A stretch of DNA of 64,000 nucleotides from Fistularia commersonii (taxonomy: Eukaryota > Chordata > Actinopteri > Syngnathiformes > Fistulariidae): the NCBI GenBank assembly GCA_037954325.1, contig JBBMNZ010000003.1, forward strand, positions 23,907,392 to 23,971,391. Reading direction: 5' to 3'. Below the pieces are notes generated by a model. It saw only the letters and a list, made by a program, of their open reading frames with translations, did not search any database and was not told where the DNA came from. Positions 24,798 to 33,869 of the stretch are shown one piece after another. The position numbers were made by a program, and so were the translations under genes. Each line of letters begins with the position of its first letter. Position 1 is the first letter of the stretch.

Positions 24798-25329
24798 ACC
24801 GACTTGCGATGGTGCAGCTGATCTTCCCCCGACCCGACCCGATGCAGGTGCAGTCCCACACCATCCCATCCTTGGGACGCTCGTAGGTCTCACCAACCCG
24901 GTACTGCTGCTGGTTGTACTTGTCGTAGCAGGATTCCTCAACTGAGGAGAAGAAGAAGAAGAAGAAGAAGAAGAAGAAGAAGAAGAAGAAGAAGAAAGAG
25001 GAGGAGAAGGTTGAGGAGAAGGAGGAGGAGGAGGAAGAGAGTACCAGGGCTTTGTTAGGGTCACCATGACTTTTTTTGTGTCACATAAAACATCTGGAAG
25101 GCGAAAGATGAATTTATTTATTTTTGGGGGGGGTTCATCTCAACGCACGCTCACACGCACACACGCACACACTGACCTTCAGGCTTGGATTGGCATTTGA
25201 TGCCCGCGGCCCCCTGGCAGGTGCAGACCAGCGTGCTGCCGCGGTAAGGCTTCTCCCACTGCTCGTTCACCCGGTAGGAGCGGCCGTTCTCCTCGCAGCC
25301 CGCTGCAGATGGAGATGTCAGATGGGTGG

Positions 25330-25360
<31 letters not shown>

Positions 25361-25517
25361 GAGGGTACGGACCTGCTGTGGCCGGGTCGGTGTCGTGGAG
25401 CACCGGGTAAAGCCTGTGCTGCTGTCCGCTCTGGCGCTTGCTCTTGGCCACGCCGTGCACCGAGCCGCCGACGCACAGCACGACCAGGAGGCCGGTGAGC
25501 GCACCGCCGCCGCGCAT
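9718..25517 (-). CDS. fn1: Fibronectin 1 (secreted extracellular-matrix glycoprotein)
   Basis: Forty-five coding exons join to 7101 nt (2366 aa). The order is signal peptide, FNI 1-6, FNII 1-2, FNI 7-9, FNIII 1-11, EIIIA, FNIII 12-14, V, FNIII-15, FNI 10-12 and a dimerising tail. Fibronectin is secreted as a disulphide dimer and assembled into fibrils by integrins; it binds fibrin, collagen, heparin and cells. The start (ATG complement of 25515-25517, A at -3) opens [18 protein letters not shown], a plain signal peptide, then SKRQSGQQ, like the human propeptide and transglutaminase region. The RGDSP motif (about residues 1512-1516) is intact. Compared with human, the EIIIB module is missing. 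Module junctions are nearly all phase 1, so modules can be skipped in frame. Exon coordinates are in the sub-feature entries. It lies tail-to-tail with atic, as in human. Confidence 0.97.
10941..11380 (-). other. fn1: fn1 exon 39: V (IIICS) region plus first half of FNIII-15
   Basis: This 440-nt exon encodes about 108 aa of variable region and then the first half of FNIII-15 ([10 protein letters not shown] onward). The V part has [10 protein letters not shown], with an LDV tripeptide placed like the human CS1 site for alpha4beta1 integrin, and an Asn-rich patch (YNNNNNGDN). A human-type REDV site is not seen. An internal acceptor, ACAG|GAGTGCC (boundary at 11056), is in phase 1 and lies where human V0 splicing occurs; using it would drop exactly 324 nt in frame. 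Confidence 0.85.
11534..12783 (-). other. fn1: fn1 exons 33-38: FNIII 12-14 (heparin-II region)
   Basis: Exons: 12596-12783 and 12431-12518 (III-12), 12175-12354 and 11991-12080 (III-13), 11703-11891 and 11534-11623 (III-14). III-13 begins [16 protein letters not shown], keeping the basic PPRR cluster used for heparin and heparan sulphate binding in human. The exon 37 donor (AACG|GTTTGT) is weak but dictated by phase. Confidence 0.9.
12861..13130 (-). other. fn1: fn1 exon 32: EIIIA (EDA) cassette
   Basis: A single 270-nt exon, flanked by phase-1 introns, encodes a complete FNIII module between III-11 and III-12. It matches human EIIIA in the order of its landmarks: [50 protein letters not shown] and PLVGTQAT. 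Its length and phase let it be skipped without a frame change, as in other vertebrates. In mammals EIIIA is included in cellular but not plasma fibronectin. Whether it is skipped here needs RNA data. Confidence 0.9.
13170..13960 (-). mobile_element. RTE-like LINE fragment in fn1 intron 31
   Basis: Minus-strand reading at 13679-13873 gives [20 protein letters not shown], the reverse transcriptase C-terminal part of the same LINE family as at 1464-2496. The 3' terminal phrase in reverse (TTCCCTTCGGGGGTCGC) is at about 13186. It is frame-broken and lies in the sense direction of fn1, upstream of the EIIIA exon. Confidence 0.6.
14076..14430 (-). other. fn1: fn1 exons 30-31: FNIII-11
   Basis: Exons 14275-14430 and 14076-14192 encode FNIII-11, with [26 protein letters not shown] and [20 protein letters not shown] close to human. 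The following intron (13131-14075) is the one that precedes the alternative EIIIA exon. Confidence 0.9.
14505..14867 (-). other. fn1: fn1 exons 28-29: FNIII-10 with RGD cell-binding site
   Basis: Exons 14751-14867 and 14505-14666 encode FNIII-10. The loop reads [10 protein letters not shown], the same motif as in human; the RGD codons are the complement of 14548-14556 (about residues 1512-1514). This is the main ligand for alpha5beta1 and alphaV integrins. The donor of exon 28 (ACAG|GTTCGC) is a poor match to consensus, but the phase and protein fit only there. Confidence 0.95.
16790..17275. repeat. Degenerate minisatellite in fn1 intron 21
   Basis: About 480 bases made of imperfect copies of a unit of roughly 25-27 bases, with phrases such as GGAGAACATGGAGAGAACC and CCCAGGCAGGAGA. 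It leaves frames open on both strands (for example 16734-17262 in reverse), but these are repeat artefacts. On the fn1 sense strand the tract is CT-rich. Confidence 0.8.
19525..20310 (+). mobile_element. 5'-truncated LINE fragment in fn1 intron 15
   Basis: The plus strand at 19535-19675 reads [20 protein letters not shown] followed by [17 protein letters not shown], the C-terminal region of a non-LTR reverse transcriptase of the L2/Rex type. It is followed by an AT-rich stretch and a terminus like TATGGGGATTAAGTATTG at about 20280, typical of LINE 3' ends in fish. It is opposite to fn1 and explains why this intron is 1.1 kb. Confidence 0.55.
21033..21072. repeat. (GT)n microsatellite beside fn1 exon 13 donor
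   Basis: About 20 GT units on the plus strand, so (CA)n in fn1 pre-mRNA, starting about 13 bases after the exon 13 donor at 21085. Confidence 0.95.
21214..21235. repeat. Poly-G run (poly-C in fn1 sense) at exon 13 acceptor
   Basis: An unbroken run of 22 G lies seven bases from the exon 13 boundary at 21207. In the transcript it is the polypyrimidine tract of that acceptor. Confidence 0.95.
21408..21456. repeat. (CA)n microsatellite in fn1 intron 12
   Basis: About 24 uninterrupted CA units on the plus strand. Confidence 0.95.
21905..22172. mobile_element. hAT-like (Charlie-type) MITE in fn1 intron 12
   Basis: The left side reads GACAAACTCAAGGCCCGCGG and the right side GAGTTTGACACCCCTG, inverted copies of one end sequence. 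The inside has GTGGCCCGCC and TGTGGCCCTCGG, as in the copies at 37985 and 59868. No coding capacity. The left terminus is degraded. Confidence 0.65.
23458..23690 (-). repeat. Retroposon remnant in fn1 intron 7
   Basis: ACTTTATTGTCACCGCACAT at 23464 is the reversed 3' end phrase common to fish LINE/SINE copies, and the following 200 bases resemble the similar stretch at 47820-48200. No open frame. Confidence 0.45.
24762..24796. repeat. (TG)n microsatellite beside fn1 exon 3 donor
   Basis: About 17 TG units; in the fn1 transcript this is (CA)n beginning only about 8 bases after the exon 3 donor at 24803. Confidence 0.95.
24946..25041. repeat. (GAA)n/(GAG)n tract beside fn1 exon 3 acceptor
   Basis: About 17 GAA units, then GAG-rich sequence. 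On the transcript strand it is (TTC)n and forms the whole polypyrimidine tract of the exon 3 acceptor (CTCAG, boundary 24941). Confidence 0.95.
25332..25360. repeat. (GT)n microsatellite beside fn1 exon 1 donor
   Basis: About 14 GT units, read as (CA)n in the transcript and starting 12 bases after the exon 1 donor at 25372. Confidence 0.95.
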
Positions 25518-26020
25518 CCTGCAGGATCCTGCAACCGAACCGGGATCCGAGAGGAAAATAAAGTTTTTCTTTCCTTTCTTTTGTGCGTGTTTTCTTCTTT
25601 TTTTCTTTTTTTTTTGCTGTTTTTGTTTTTAAAGCCCCCGGGTTACTTCGGCTGCCTTCCTCCCTGCGCGCCGCCTCGCCAGGCTGCAGAGCGCACGGCG
25701 CACGGCTTTTATAGCCTGGCACGCCGCTGTGCGCGGTGGGTGGAGGAGGGCGGAGGAGGTGGGGGTCCCGGGGGGGGCGGAGGCGCTTGGACGACCGCCG
25801 GGATGGACCGCCCAGAGGGTGAGTCATGCGCAGACAGACGGCTCGATATCAAGAAATGAAGGGAAAAAGAGAGACAACTTAAAAAAAAGTATAAAAAGTC
25901 CGATAGAAACTAAGAGTTGGAGGGTTTTTTGGAGCCCCCTCCTCCCCCCCCTGCGCAATATCCTCTCACGGCAAATCGATAAATATCGACCGGGTGCGAA
26001 GGTCGGAAGTGACGTCACGT
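25518..26020 (-). promoter_or_regulatory. fn1: fn1 promoter and 5' UTR
   Basis: Upstream of the fn1 ATG the minus strand has a TATA box, CTATAAAAG (complement of 25706-25714), predicting a start near 25680 and a 5' UTR of about 160 nt. A TGAGTCA AP-1-type site lies at 25820-25826 and a perfect palindromic cAMP response element, TGACGTCA, at 26010-26017, about 300 bases above the TATA box. The mammalian FN1 promoter is known to be TATA-containing and CRE-driven, so this architecture appears conserved, although the CRE is further upstream here. GC-rich sequence fills the interval. Confidence 0.75.
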
Positions 26021-26594
26021 TGTTTTAAAACTCAAAACAATGGCGTCTTCAGACTCTTTACAAAAATGAAAAAAAAAAAAAAGGCAGAGTTAATAGTTTC
26101 TGTTTGGATGGAGAACATCTCCCCCTTTGGTTTTCTGTCTCTGCAGCCGATGGAGACCATCTCAGGAACGTTCAGATGAATTAAAACACGGACGGCGGCG
26201 TTCATTCTGAACGCGATGGCAACATCTCCCGCCGGCCGCTTCCTGGACACCTTTTGACCCCGGCGTCCACCCGGGTCTCGTCCTCGGGTGGTAGATGATG
26301 GTCTGGTGCCCCCTAGATGCTGCGCAACTTCATCGGACCTCCAATGGAAAACACACAGAGCAGAGGTGTAATCAATGGAACGTTTACACACCCTGTTGCT
26401 TCGACACACACACACACACACACTGATTTATGTATTGAACGTGATCATACTATTCAGAATAGTTTTATGTCTCTACATGATGTGAATGAGAGGGTGAATG
26501 GTTGGATGTCCTTATAGAACGTGTCAATAAAGGGGTGGGAGGTTTTATATCTTTATTTGGCACGTGAATGAGAGGCTGATTGCTTCTACGTCTC

Positions 26595-27240
26595 TTTTTT
26601 TGGGCTTCTCCCTTCAGAGGTCACCACAGCGAATCAACATTCTCAATCCAACCCTATTATCTGGATCAGGGGCGGGCAAACTACGGCCCGCGGGCCACAT
26701 CCGGCCCGTTGGTCTTTTTAATCCGGCCCGCCAAAGATTGGTGAGAATTCATACTTGATGTGAATAATTGAAGGATTGGATCAATGAATGTGGGAGCTCA
26801 AACAGGAGATCATTTCATTTTTGGAGCTACACGAGTTGATTGACACAGATTAGCTTTGTGATTTAGCCTTTATTGTGGACGTACTGACACACATGAATGA
26901 GCTGGACGTGAAGTTACGAGCGAAAAACTTGTTTTGCCTTCAAAACCAGCTTGGGTTTGACATTTGAAGGTTTTGCCGACCAGCAAATGTCAGACGAGTC
27001 TGGTATGTTTTTTTTTTTATATATATATCGTATCTTGTGCTGACCCGGCCCGTCTGTCAAATTTTAAAAGTCAATGCGGCCCGTGAGCCAAAAAGTTTGC
27101 CCACCCCTGATCTGGATCCTCCTCTGTCTCACCAGATAGCTTCAAATCCCCGCTCACGACATCCGTCAATCTTCTCCTTGGTTTCCCACCAGATCTCCAA
27201 TTCCAGCGTCCGTCTACCAATTTTTCCTCTCGTCCAGTGA
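26595..27240 (-). mobile_element. RTE-like LINE 3' end, split by a hAT MITE
   Basis: CTTCTCCCTTCAGAGGTCAC at about 26607 is the reversed 3' terminus of the LINE seen at 1464-2496. The copy continues after 27110 with the reversed GATCTCCAATTCCAGCGTCC segment. The 443-base MITE at 26667-27109 interrupts it. Confidence 0.65.
26667..27109. mobile_element. hAT MITE with perfect 8-bp target duplication
   Basis: It starts CAGGGGCGGGCAAACTACGG and ends AAGTTTGCCCACCCCTG. It is flanked by ATCTGGAT on both sides (26659-26666 and 27110-27117), the 8-bp duplication expected of a hAT insertion. Same family as 8713-9125. There is no transposase. Confidence 0.88.
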
Positions 27241-28199
27241 CGGCGCGGACCCTCAGACTCAGCTGAATAGATAATAAATGAATAAATCAAACTGCAGACG
27301 TTTTAATCGCTGTCTTCAAACCATCCAAAAGCGCTCCACGCTAGCAAACATTCACCCATTTTACGTGCAGCCACGCGACCATCTACCAGCTGAGCCGCAG
27401 ACGTCCCCAAACATAGATAAACATCCAATAATAAGAAGTAGAGGACGCTTCCTGCTGTCTGAGACTCTGCGCCAGCGCCGGTTTCCTGCTCACCCGGAGC
27501 ACACGGGGTGAATTTGTGGGAAACGAACACTTCTGCCAACTCTGTTGGGGGAGAAAAAAATTCAAAAAAAGTCAGTCCGGAGCCGGACGGCGTCCCGCTG
27601 CAGGACGGCGTCTGCACACAGATGCTGTGTCATCGGCGCTCGCTCACAAGGCCGGGTGTGAGGGTGTAATTCCTGTCACAGGGTCTGCGGGACGAGCCGT
27701 GGCTCACGGCTGAAGAATGAAAAGTGGCTGAGGACAAGAACAACAAAAATACAGTCCTTGTTTTTGCCTGTGTGTGTGTGTGTGTGTGACTGAGTCACCC
27801 ATCTCATTCGTGTGGAAAGATCCGTCGCAAAACTTTCCGCCGGTGAAACAGCGCCAAGCCGTGTAGGATCAAAACATGGAGGGGGAGCGGGGGGGGGAAG
27901 GGGTTCACGTTATACAACCCGGTTGGTATTTTGGATGACGCTCCAGAACTCAAACGGGGATGTGATGGAATTGTCGATGATGTCCAAAGCTGTTGGCGAT
28001 GCTGACAGCTTTGGGCATCGTAACAGATGAGGAAGAAATTCAAGTCCAGTTGCAACGACAAGAAGATTTTGACAAGAATTCACCCTGACCTGGATGACCG
28101 AGAGCCTCTGCAGACATAGCTTAGCTTAGCTTAGCTTTGCTTAGCAGCATCGAGATATTATCTCATACGGAAACCTTGTCCAAAAGCTTCTTTTAAACA
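27241..28199. other. Intergenic, no recognised gene
   Basis: Unique-looking sequence with a short (GT)n at 27769-27788 and a poly-G run at 27889-27898. No coding pattern with splice sites or codon bias was seen. Around 28040-28100 it shares text with 48590-48680 (CAAGTCCAGTTGCAACGACA). Confidence 0.5.
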
Positions 28200-28610
28200 A
28201 ATAATGACCGGGGTTTAGCGGCGTCCCGCCTCACACCGAGAAGGTCCCTGGTAGGAATCCCTCAGGGAGGCTTTTTCATGTGTCTGCATGTTCTCCCGGC
28301 GTCTGCGTGGGGTTCCTCCAGGCTCTGACGGTTCCTCCCACTGTCCAAAAACATGCACGAGGTTCAACGGAGACCCTAAAATGTCAAGATGTGCAAGAAA
28401 TTCCTGTATTTATCCATATGAAGTGTGGAGAGGATGAACTGTTGGATGTCCCTCCATGGCGTGCAAATGAGAGGGTGAACGGTTGCATGTTTCTATAAGA
28501 GGTACAAATTTCCCAGAGGGAGATCAATAAAGTATTATCGTAAATGCGAGTGTGAATGCGATCGATCCAAGGTGAAATCCGCCTCTCGGCAGTCCAGATA
28601 ACGAACGAAT
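28200..28610 (+). repeat. Fish SINE-like interspersed repeat, degraded
   Basis: The phrases TGCATGTTCTCCCGGCGTCT, TCCCACTGTCCAAAAACATG and GTGAACGGTTGCATGT are typical of a ubiquitous teleost repeat; the better copy is at 55305-55680. It is followed by GAGGGAGATCAATAAAGTAT, a LINE-type 3' end. Confidence 0.5.
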
Positions 28611-28900
28611 GAAGGAATAGCATTGTTTTATATCAGCTGTGGAATTGAAAGCGTCGCCGCTATTTCCTGTTAGCCTTGTGCTAAGCAGACAAACGTTGTT
28701 ACAATGTTTGGCGAGAAATCAGGATGAGACATGAAGTCTCCGAAGGAGTGACGGATGGTTTTGTGTGTGTGTGTGTGTGTGTGTGGAAGTGTGGAAAAGA
28801 CAAATGTGTTAAGGTTTAGTGTAGAGGCAGGAGGTTGAAGGGATACGGTGGTTGGTTTATGTACAAGAGAGGTGGAGGACCAGGTGAGCAGCTGCCAGAC

Positions 28901-28901
<1 letters not shown>

Positions 28902-28944
<43 letters not shown>
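28902..28944. repeat. (GT)n microsatellite
   Basis: About 21 uninterrupted GT units. Confidence 0.95.
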
Positions 28945-28945
<1 letters not shown>

Positions 28946-30189
28946 CAGTCAGGCCCGCCCATGTCTGACCGCTCCGCCGCCCTACAAACCCTTGTGCAGA
29001 GAGCAGCAGTCGGCTGGACGCTAAGCAGATTTGCAGGTTTGACGTGGAAAAAGCGTCTGAGCGGCCATTTTTAACCCAGACGGCTGCGGGCCGACGAGCG
29101 GCGGTTGTGAAATATCACTTTCACGGCCGTCAGCTTTCTCGCCGCTTCGCCTCGTTTTGAGTCACCCTGAATTTTCTGCACAGGATGTGAAAAGCATCTG
29201 TCGGTCCGCTTACGGCCAAGGCGAGAGGTCGCAGAGGTCACGGCGGGGTGAGAAGGAGCGGGGCGGCTTTCCGAAGATTCCACAACACTATGCTACAATA
29301 AAGAGTCGCCATGGCGACGAGATGGGGTCGGGCGGACGGCGAGGGGTTCGAAAGTCGCCTATGGCGCCGCTTCATCTGCCGAACGAGATGTTGAGTCACG
29401 TTCACGCACGCCCTGGAGATGAGGTCACCCCCAGAGGAGGAACCAGACGGGATCCACAACACAGCTGGTTCCTCTTTGACCTTTCGCTCTGGACTGAAAA
29501 GAAGCTCCAAAGCATCGGCGAATATTTCTTTTCCCATCTTGCAAAAATCAAACCGGATCTCCACATCTAAGTGCTTCTCGCGTCGGGTCGATCCTTGCTG
29601 GCCGACCCGCTCGCGCTCCTGCAGCTCAGAGTTGATGAAGAACATTTCCTGGCCCCTGGAGATGGAGCAACTCTTGTAGCCTGCAGAGGAGGAGAAGCAG
29701 TGACATCAGCGCCAAGCCCCTTTTCTTGGCTGAGGGAAGCGTGAACCTGAACGACAGAGTCCAGAGAAGATCTTCAGGCGGCCGCGGCGTGGGCGGCGAG
29801 CATTGAAGATTAGTTTGATGAGAGCAGGGAATGGGAGCAAGTTGAAGGGGGGGTTTGGACAGAAGCCGGTTCTGGCCGGTTGAAGACCAGACCATCTGTG
29901 AAGGTATGAACATGCGTGCAGAGGAAGCCTCCCTCGGAGGAGTGGAGTTACGGAATACGGGATGTTCCAGGTGGAGTTCTGCAGAAGCTGCGCGGGGGAG
30001 GAACTTCACGCAGGAACATCGGCGGGTCCATCAGTCACGAACCAAAGCGACGAGAAGCCCGGAGGTTGGTGGTTGCTAGATGGTGCACATCAGGAAGGAG
30101 GAGCATTGGACCATCAACAAGTAGACACAACAATCGACCAAAAGGCTATCGATAACCAAAATAACTAACTAAAGGTGAGGATGAGGAAC

Positions 30190-30775
30190 TAGTCAGCGCC
30201 AGTGATGCACACTGGGTGTGGTTAGTTATGGACAGCAATCATGGCTAGTGAGGGGCAATGGGTGTGGCTAGTAATGGAGAGTCAGCCTGGCCGGTTAGGG
30301 AAAATTAGCCTGGCCGGTTAGGGACAGTTGGCGCGGCTAGTTAGGGACAGTGGGCATGGCTAGTTAGGGACAGCAGACGAGGCTAGTTAGGGACAGTGGT
30401 TGTAGCGAGTTAGGTAAAATTAACGTGGCTAGTTAGGGACAGAGGGCGAGGCTAGTTGGGGACAGTAGGCATAGCTAGTTAGGGGCAGTGGGTGTGGCTA
30501 GTTATGGACAGTGAGCATGGCTAGTTAGGGGGAGTGAGCGAGGCTAGTTAGGGACTGTAGGTGCAGCTAGTTAGGGGCGGTGGGTGGGGCTAGTTCTGGA
30601 CAGTGAGCATGGCTAGTTAGGGAGACTGAGCGTGGCCAGTTAGAGAGAGTGGGCGAGAATAGTTAGGGACCATGGGTGTAGCTAGTCAAGGAAAATTAGC
30701 ATCGCTAGTTAGGGACAGTGAGCTAAGCTAGTTAGGGACATTAGGGGTAGCTAGTTAGGGACAGTGGGAATACCG
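30190..30775. repeat. Minisatellite A (GGCTAGTTAGGGACAGTGGG unit)
   Basis: Some 20 imperfect copies of a unit of about 28 bases built on GGCTAGTTAGGGACAGTGGG. The flank at 30106-30180 (ACCATCAACAAGTAGAC, then GATAACCAAAATAAC) recurs at 33878-33950, so this array is one part of a larger duplicated block. No coding meaning. Confidence 0.85.
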
Positions 30776-31290
30776 AAGCAACGATGGGGAGCGGTGAAGG
30801 AGGAAGAAGCCAGACGAGGACAAACATGGCTACAACTCGTTGGACGCCGCCTGACCTCCATGTTTGGTTAACGTCTGCACTGAGGCTCTCGTACAGATGG
30901 TCACTGTCATACATATGGTTGCTCTCATAAAGATGGTCCTTCTCGAAGGGATGGTCCTTCTTGTAGAGATGGTCCTTCTCGTAGAGATGGTCCTTCTTGT
31001 AGAGATGGTCCTTCGCAGTGAGATTGGCGTTTGCATTGAGATGGTCGCCCTCAGACAGATGATCAGACTCATAGAGATGGTCACCCTTGTAGAATTGGTC
31101 CTTTCCATAGAAATGGTCCTTCTTGTTGAGGTGGTTGCTCTCATAGGGATGGTCCCTCTCATCGACATCGTCTTTCTTGTAGAGATGGTTGCCCTCAGAC
31201 AGGTGATCATACTCGTACGTACATAACATACATAGAGATAGTTGGTGTCATACCTGGTCAACCTTGTAGAATTGGTCCTTCCCATAGAGA
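30776..31290. repeat. Minisatellite B, copy 1 (GTAGAGATGGTCCTTCTC unit)
   Basis: A unique lead (GAGCGGTGAAGGAGGAAGAA at about 30790) precedes about 20 copies of an 18-base unit near GTAGAGATGGTCCTTCTC. Because the unit is a multiple of three, frames stay open across it on both strands; one reverse frame repeats KDHLYE. A related block is at 33870-35000. Coding is unlikely. Confidence 0.85.
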
Positions 31291-32079
31291 ACTGTATGCG
31301 TTCAATGTCTTCAGCGGGCTCGACCAATCACCGGTCGTGTGATCCATCACCAGGCGTCAAACCCCTGATCTCCGTTCTTCCTTTAGTCATAAAAAGGTAC
31401 CAAAGCCGAGTCTGTTCAAGATTGGTAACCATGGTGACAGCAGAGACCCCATTAGGGGATGCTAACATGTGTAGATCAAAAAAAAAAAAAAATACAAAGT
31501 ACACTCCTTCAAAAAATTTTCACATAAAAAAAAAGATGAAATGATTCTACGACACCCCAAGACATTAATCTAAGGTTAAAAATTTTATTTTCATAAATTC
31601 TCTCAGTTTAACCTTTAAAATATGACATCGTATTGTACTGTGGAAGATTTCTTTTAGAGGAGGTGGAGGTTATCGTGAATCAGGAATAGCACCGCTATGT
31701 TACTGCTGACCACCCCCGCCCCCACACACACCCATACACCCACACACACCCACACACACCCACACACACCCACACACACACATACACACACATACACATC
31801 CACACACATACACACATACACAGACAGCTGTTTCCGCTCAGTTCAGACACAGTTTACACTTTAAGATGTTCCCTGTGCTGCCATCTCCGGGACGGCGCCC
31901 TCTTCTCAACCCCCCCCTCTGATCCGTGCACGCCACATCCACGCCACGTCTGTCACACACACACACGCACACACACACACAAATAAGTGTGTTCGTGTTT
32001 TCCAGCTCTCGGCATGTTGAGGGGCTCCACTGTGTGCAGAGCGGACGACTGTTAGTGAGGGAAAGGAAACATGGTTTTC

Positions 32080-32110
<31 letters not shown>

Positions 32111-33714
32111 CAAAGACAGGAGGGGCCCTGTTCTTATGGGGTCGAGTCCCCGGTCCGTCCATGCCGTTTCCATTAATGACCGAGACGTAGGAAGAGGAAA
32201 CAGGTCTGCGTTTCGTCTACCTTCCCCGGGGAAAACATGGCCGCTCGTGCAAAACGGCCCACCTGCCGACGCAAGAAGACGGATGGTCTCACCATCAACG
32301 TTTCGTCACGTTAACGAGCGTCGGCGTTTCCAAAAGCCCTCCAGGTGAGCGGTTCCCTGCATCCCGGCCCCCGACCCCCGACCCCCCCTCCACAAAACCC
32401 GACGCCCTTCATCACCTCGCTGCCTGCGGGGCTATAACTCATCTCTGTATGTGCAACACTTCCATTGTCTCTGTGCAATAAAAGTTTTACTTTTACTGCA
32501 CAACAAACTGTTACATAAACACAAAATACATACATATACCTGTAAATAATTTCTTATTTTTATATAGAGTTCTATTTTGATTTTTTCCCCACTCAACACT
32601 CTAGCAGAAGCAAGCAAATTCCCCCTGGGGGATCAATAAAGTATCCTGAGCTCGCGTAACTTTCGGTGCGGCGTCTCAGAACAGCTCCCGTCACCCTCGT
32701 CAAAAAAAAACCTCCCCGACGTCATAGCCCCGACATGACACACACACACTTTCCCGCGCGTGTGTGATGAGAATATCACTCAAATGTCTCCACCAGATCC
32801 GACGTCCCCTCCAGGACTTTCCGAACCGCCACGGGGAAATGTCATTAACGGTGCACCTTTGCAGGAGGCGTCACCGTTACTCACCCGTTCCTGTCTAGAC
32901 GGTGTGAACGTGCCAACTCACCTGGAGCGCCGTGGAGGGCGAAGGCGTACCTGCGTCGCCTCCGGGCGGAGTCAGCCTGTTATGGGAATCGCGGGACGGG
33001 AACACGAAGGGCCTGTCAACGCCGAGGGCTTCCTGGAAGGGAAGGATCAACACGCGTCTGACGATCGCATCGGGTTTGGCTCCGTCTTGACCTGGAGAGG
33101 GTTCAAGAAAAAAAAAAAAATGAAGAAGAAGACGCGAGGGGAAGGAAAGCGGGGGGAGCGGCGGGGCAACAAAACCTCCAAAAATACCCCGGTGGTCAAG
33201 CTTCTCGGCGAATGGGCGAAAATACACAGACGTTGGCCTGCAGACGCCTCAGCAAACAGTGGGCCGGGCAGCCAGGTGGGTGGGGGGGGGGGTTAGCTCC
33301 TCTGCGTCATTGTGTGTTTTGCAGGGACGAAGAGGGGCTCAGCTCTTCATCCTCCCACAAACCAGACCCCCCCCCCGCCCCCCCAACCGACTCCCGGACC
33401 CCGCCGACCCCCCCGCCACACACTGGACCCGTCACTTTTACCAGACGCGTTTTTGTTTCGGCGTTCTGTTTTCACACACCGCTGTGAGAAACCATGTCGG
33501 CCACGACCGCAGCCGGGGAGCGGGGAGGCTTGATTCAGAGATTGTGTGTGTGTGTGTGTGTGTGTGAGAGTGTGTTTGGGTGCGGGGGTTGATTGATGAA
33601 AAGTGAGTCTGCTGAGGGAAGCATGGGTCACAGTTCACACCCTGACAGTAATTCTAGCGGTGGCTAACAGGAGAGCTATAATGGCATTTCTTCAGATTTG
33701 GCAGGCCGGTGTTG
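31291..33714. other. Intergenic, low-complexity tracts, no gene seen
   Basis: It contains an (ACACACCC)-type run at 31720-31825, (CA)n at 31953-31982, (GT)n at 32083-32110, a LINE-type 3' end (GGGGGATCAATAAAGTATCC) at about 32626, and (GT)n at 33544-33567. No exon with a convincing splice pair was found. Confidence 0.5.
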
Positions 33715-33716
33715 AT

Positions 33717-33762
<46 letters not shown>

Positions 33763-33820
33763 CACAATGAAGGTTGCCCCCTCATTGCGCTATATATATA
33801 TATATATCTATATATAGAGA
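33715..33820. repeat. (GT)n followed by (TA)n microsatellites
   Basis: About 20 GT units at 33721-33760 and a TATATA-rich run at 33791-33820, directly upstream of the second copy of the duplicated minisatellite block. Confidence 0.9.
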
Positions 33821-33869
33821 TTTGGGGGTGGTTGCGGCATGCACGATCCGATCCATCCTGCCCATCAGC

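Larger units (their letters stand above)
22247..25517 (-). other. fn1: fn1 exons 1-12: signal peptide, FNI 1-9, FNII 1-2
   Basis: Exons in gene order: 25373-25517 (signal and linker), 25177-25302 (FNI-1), 24804-24941 (FNI-2), 24571-24702 (FNI-3), 24207-24344 (FNI-4), 23990-24136 (FNI-5), 23741-23914 (linker and FNI-6), 23212-23394 (FNII-1), 22923-23099 (FNII-2), 22689-22844 (FNI-7), 22471-22599 (FNI-8), 22247-22390 (FNI-9). FNI 1-5 form the fibrin/heparin and assembly region in human; FNI-6 to FNI-9 with the FNII pair form the gelatin-binding part. Each FNI exon carries four cysteines, with recurring CTCLGNG-type cores. The GNGR motif, which can deamidate to an integrin-binding isoDGR, is kept in FNI-5 and FNI-7. 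All junctions are phase 1. Confidence 0.93.

Noticed and set aside
30190..31290. CRISPR-like array
   Set aside because: The repeats are directly adjacent with imperfect units and no unique spacers, in a vertebrate genome. They are minisatellites.
30741..31327. Repeat proteins of 162-165 codons in reverse
   Set aside because: The 18-base unit is a multiple of three, so all frames without a stop in the unit stay open. There is no signal peptide, promoter or splice context, so I treat it as a minisatellite.
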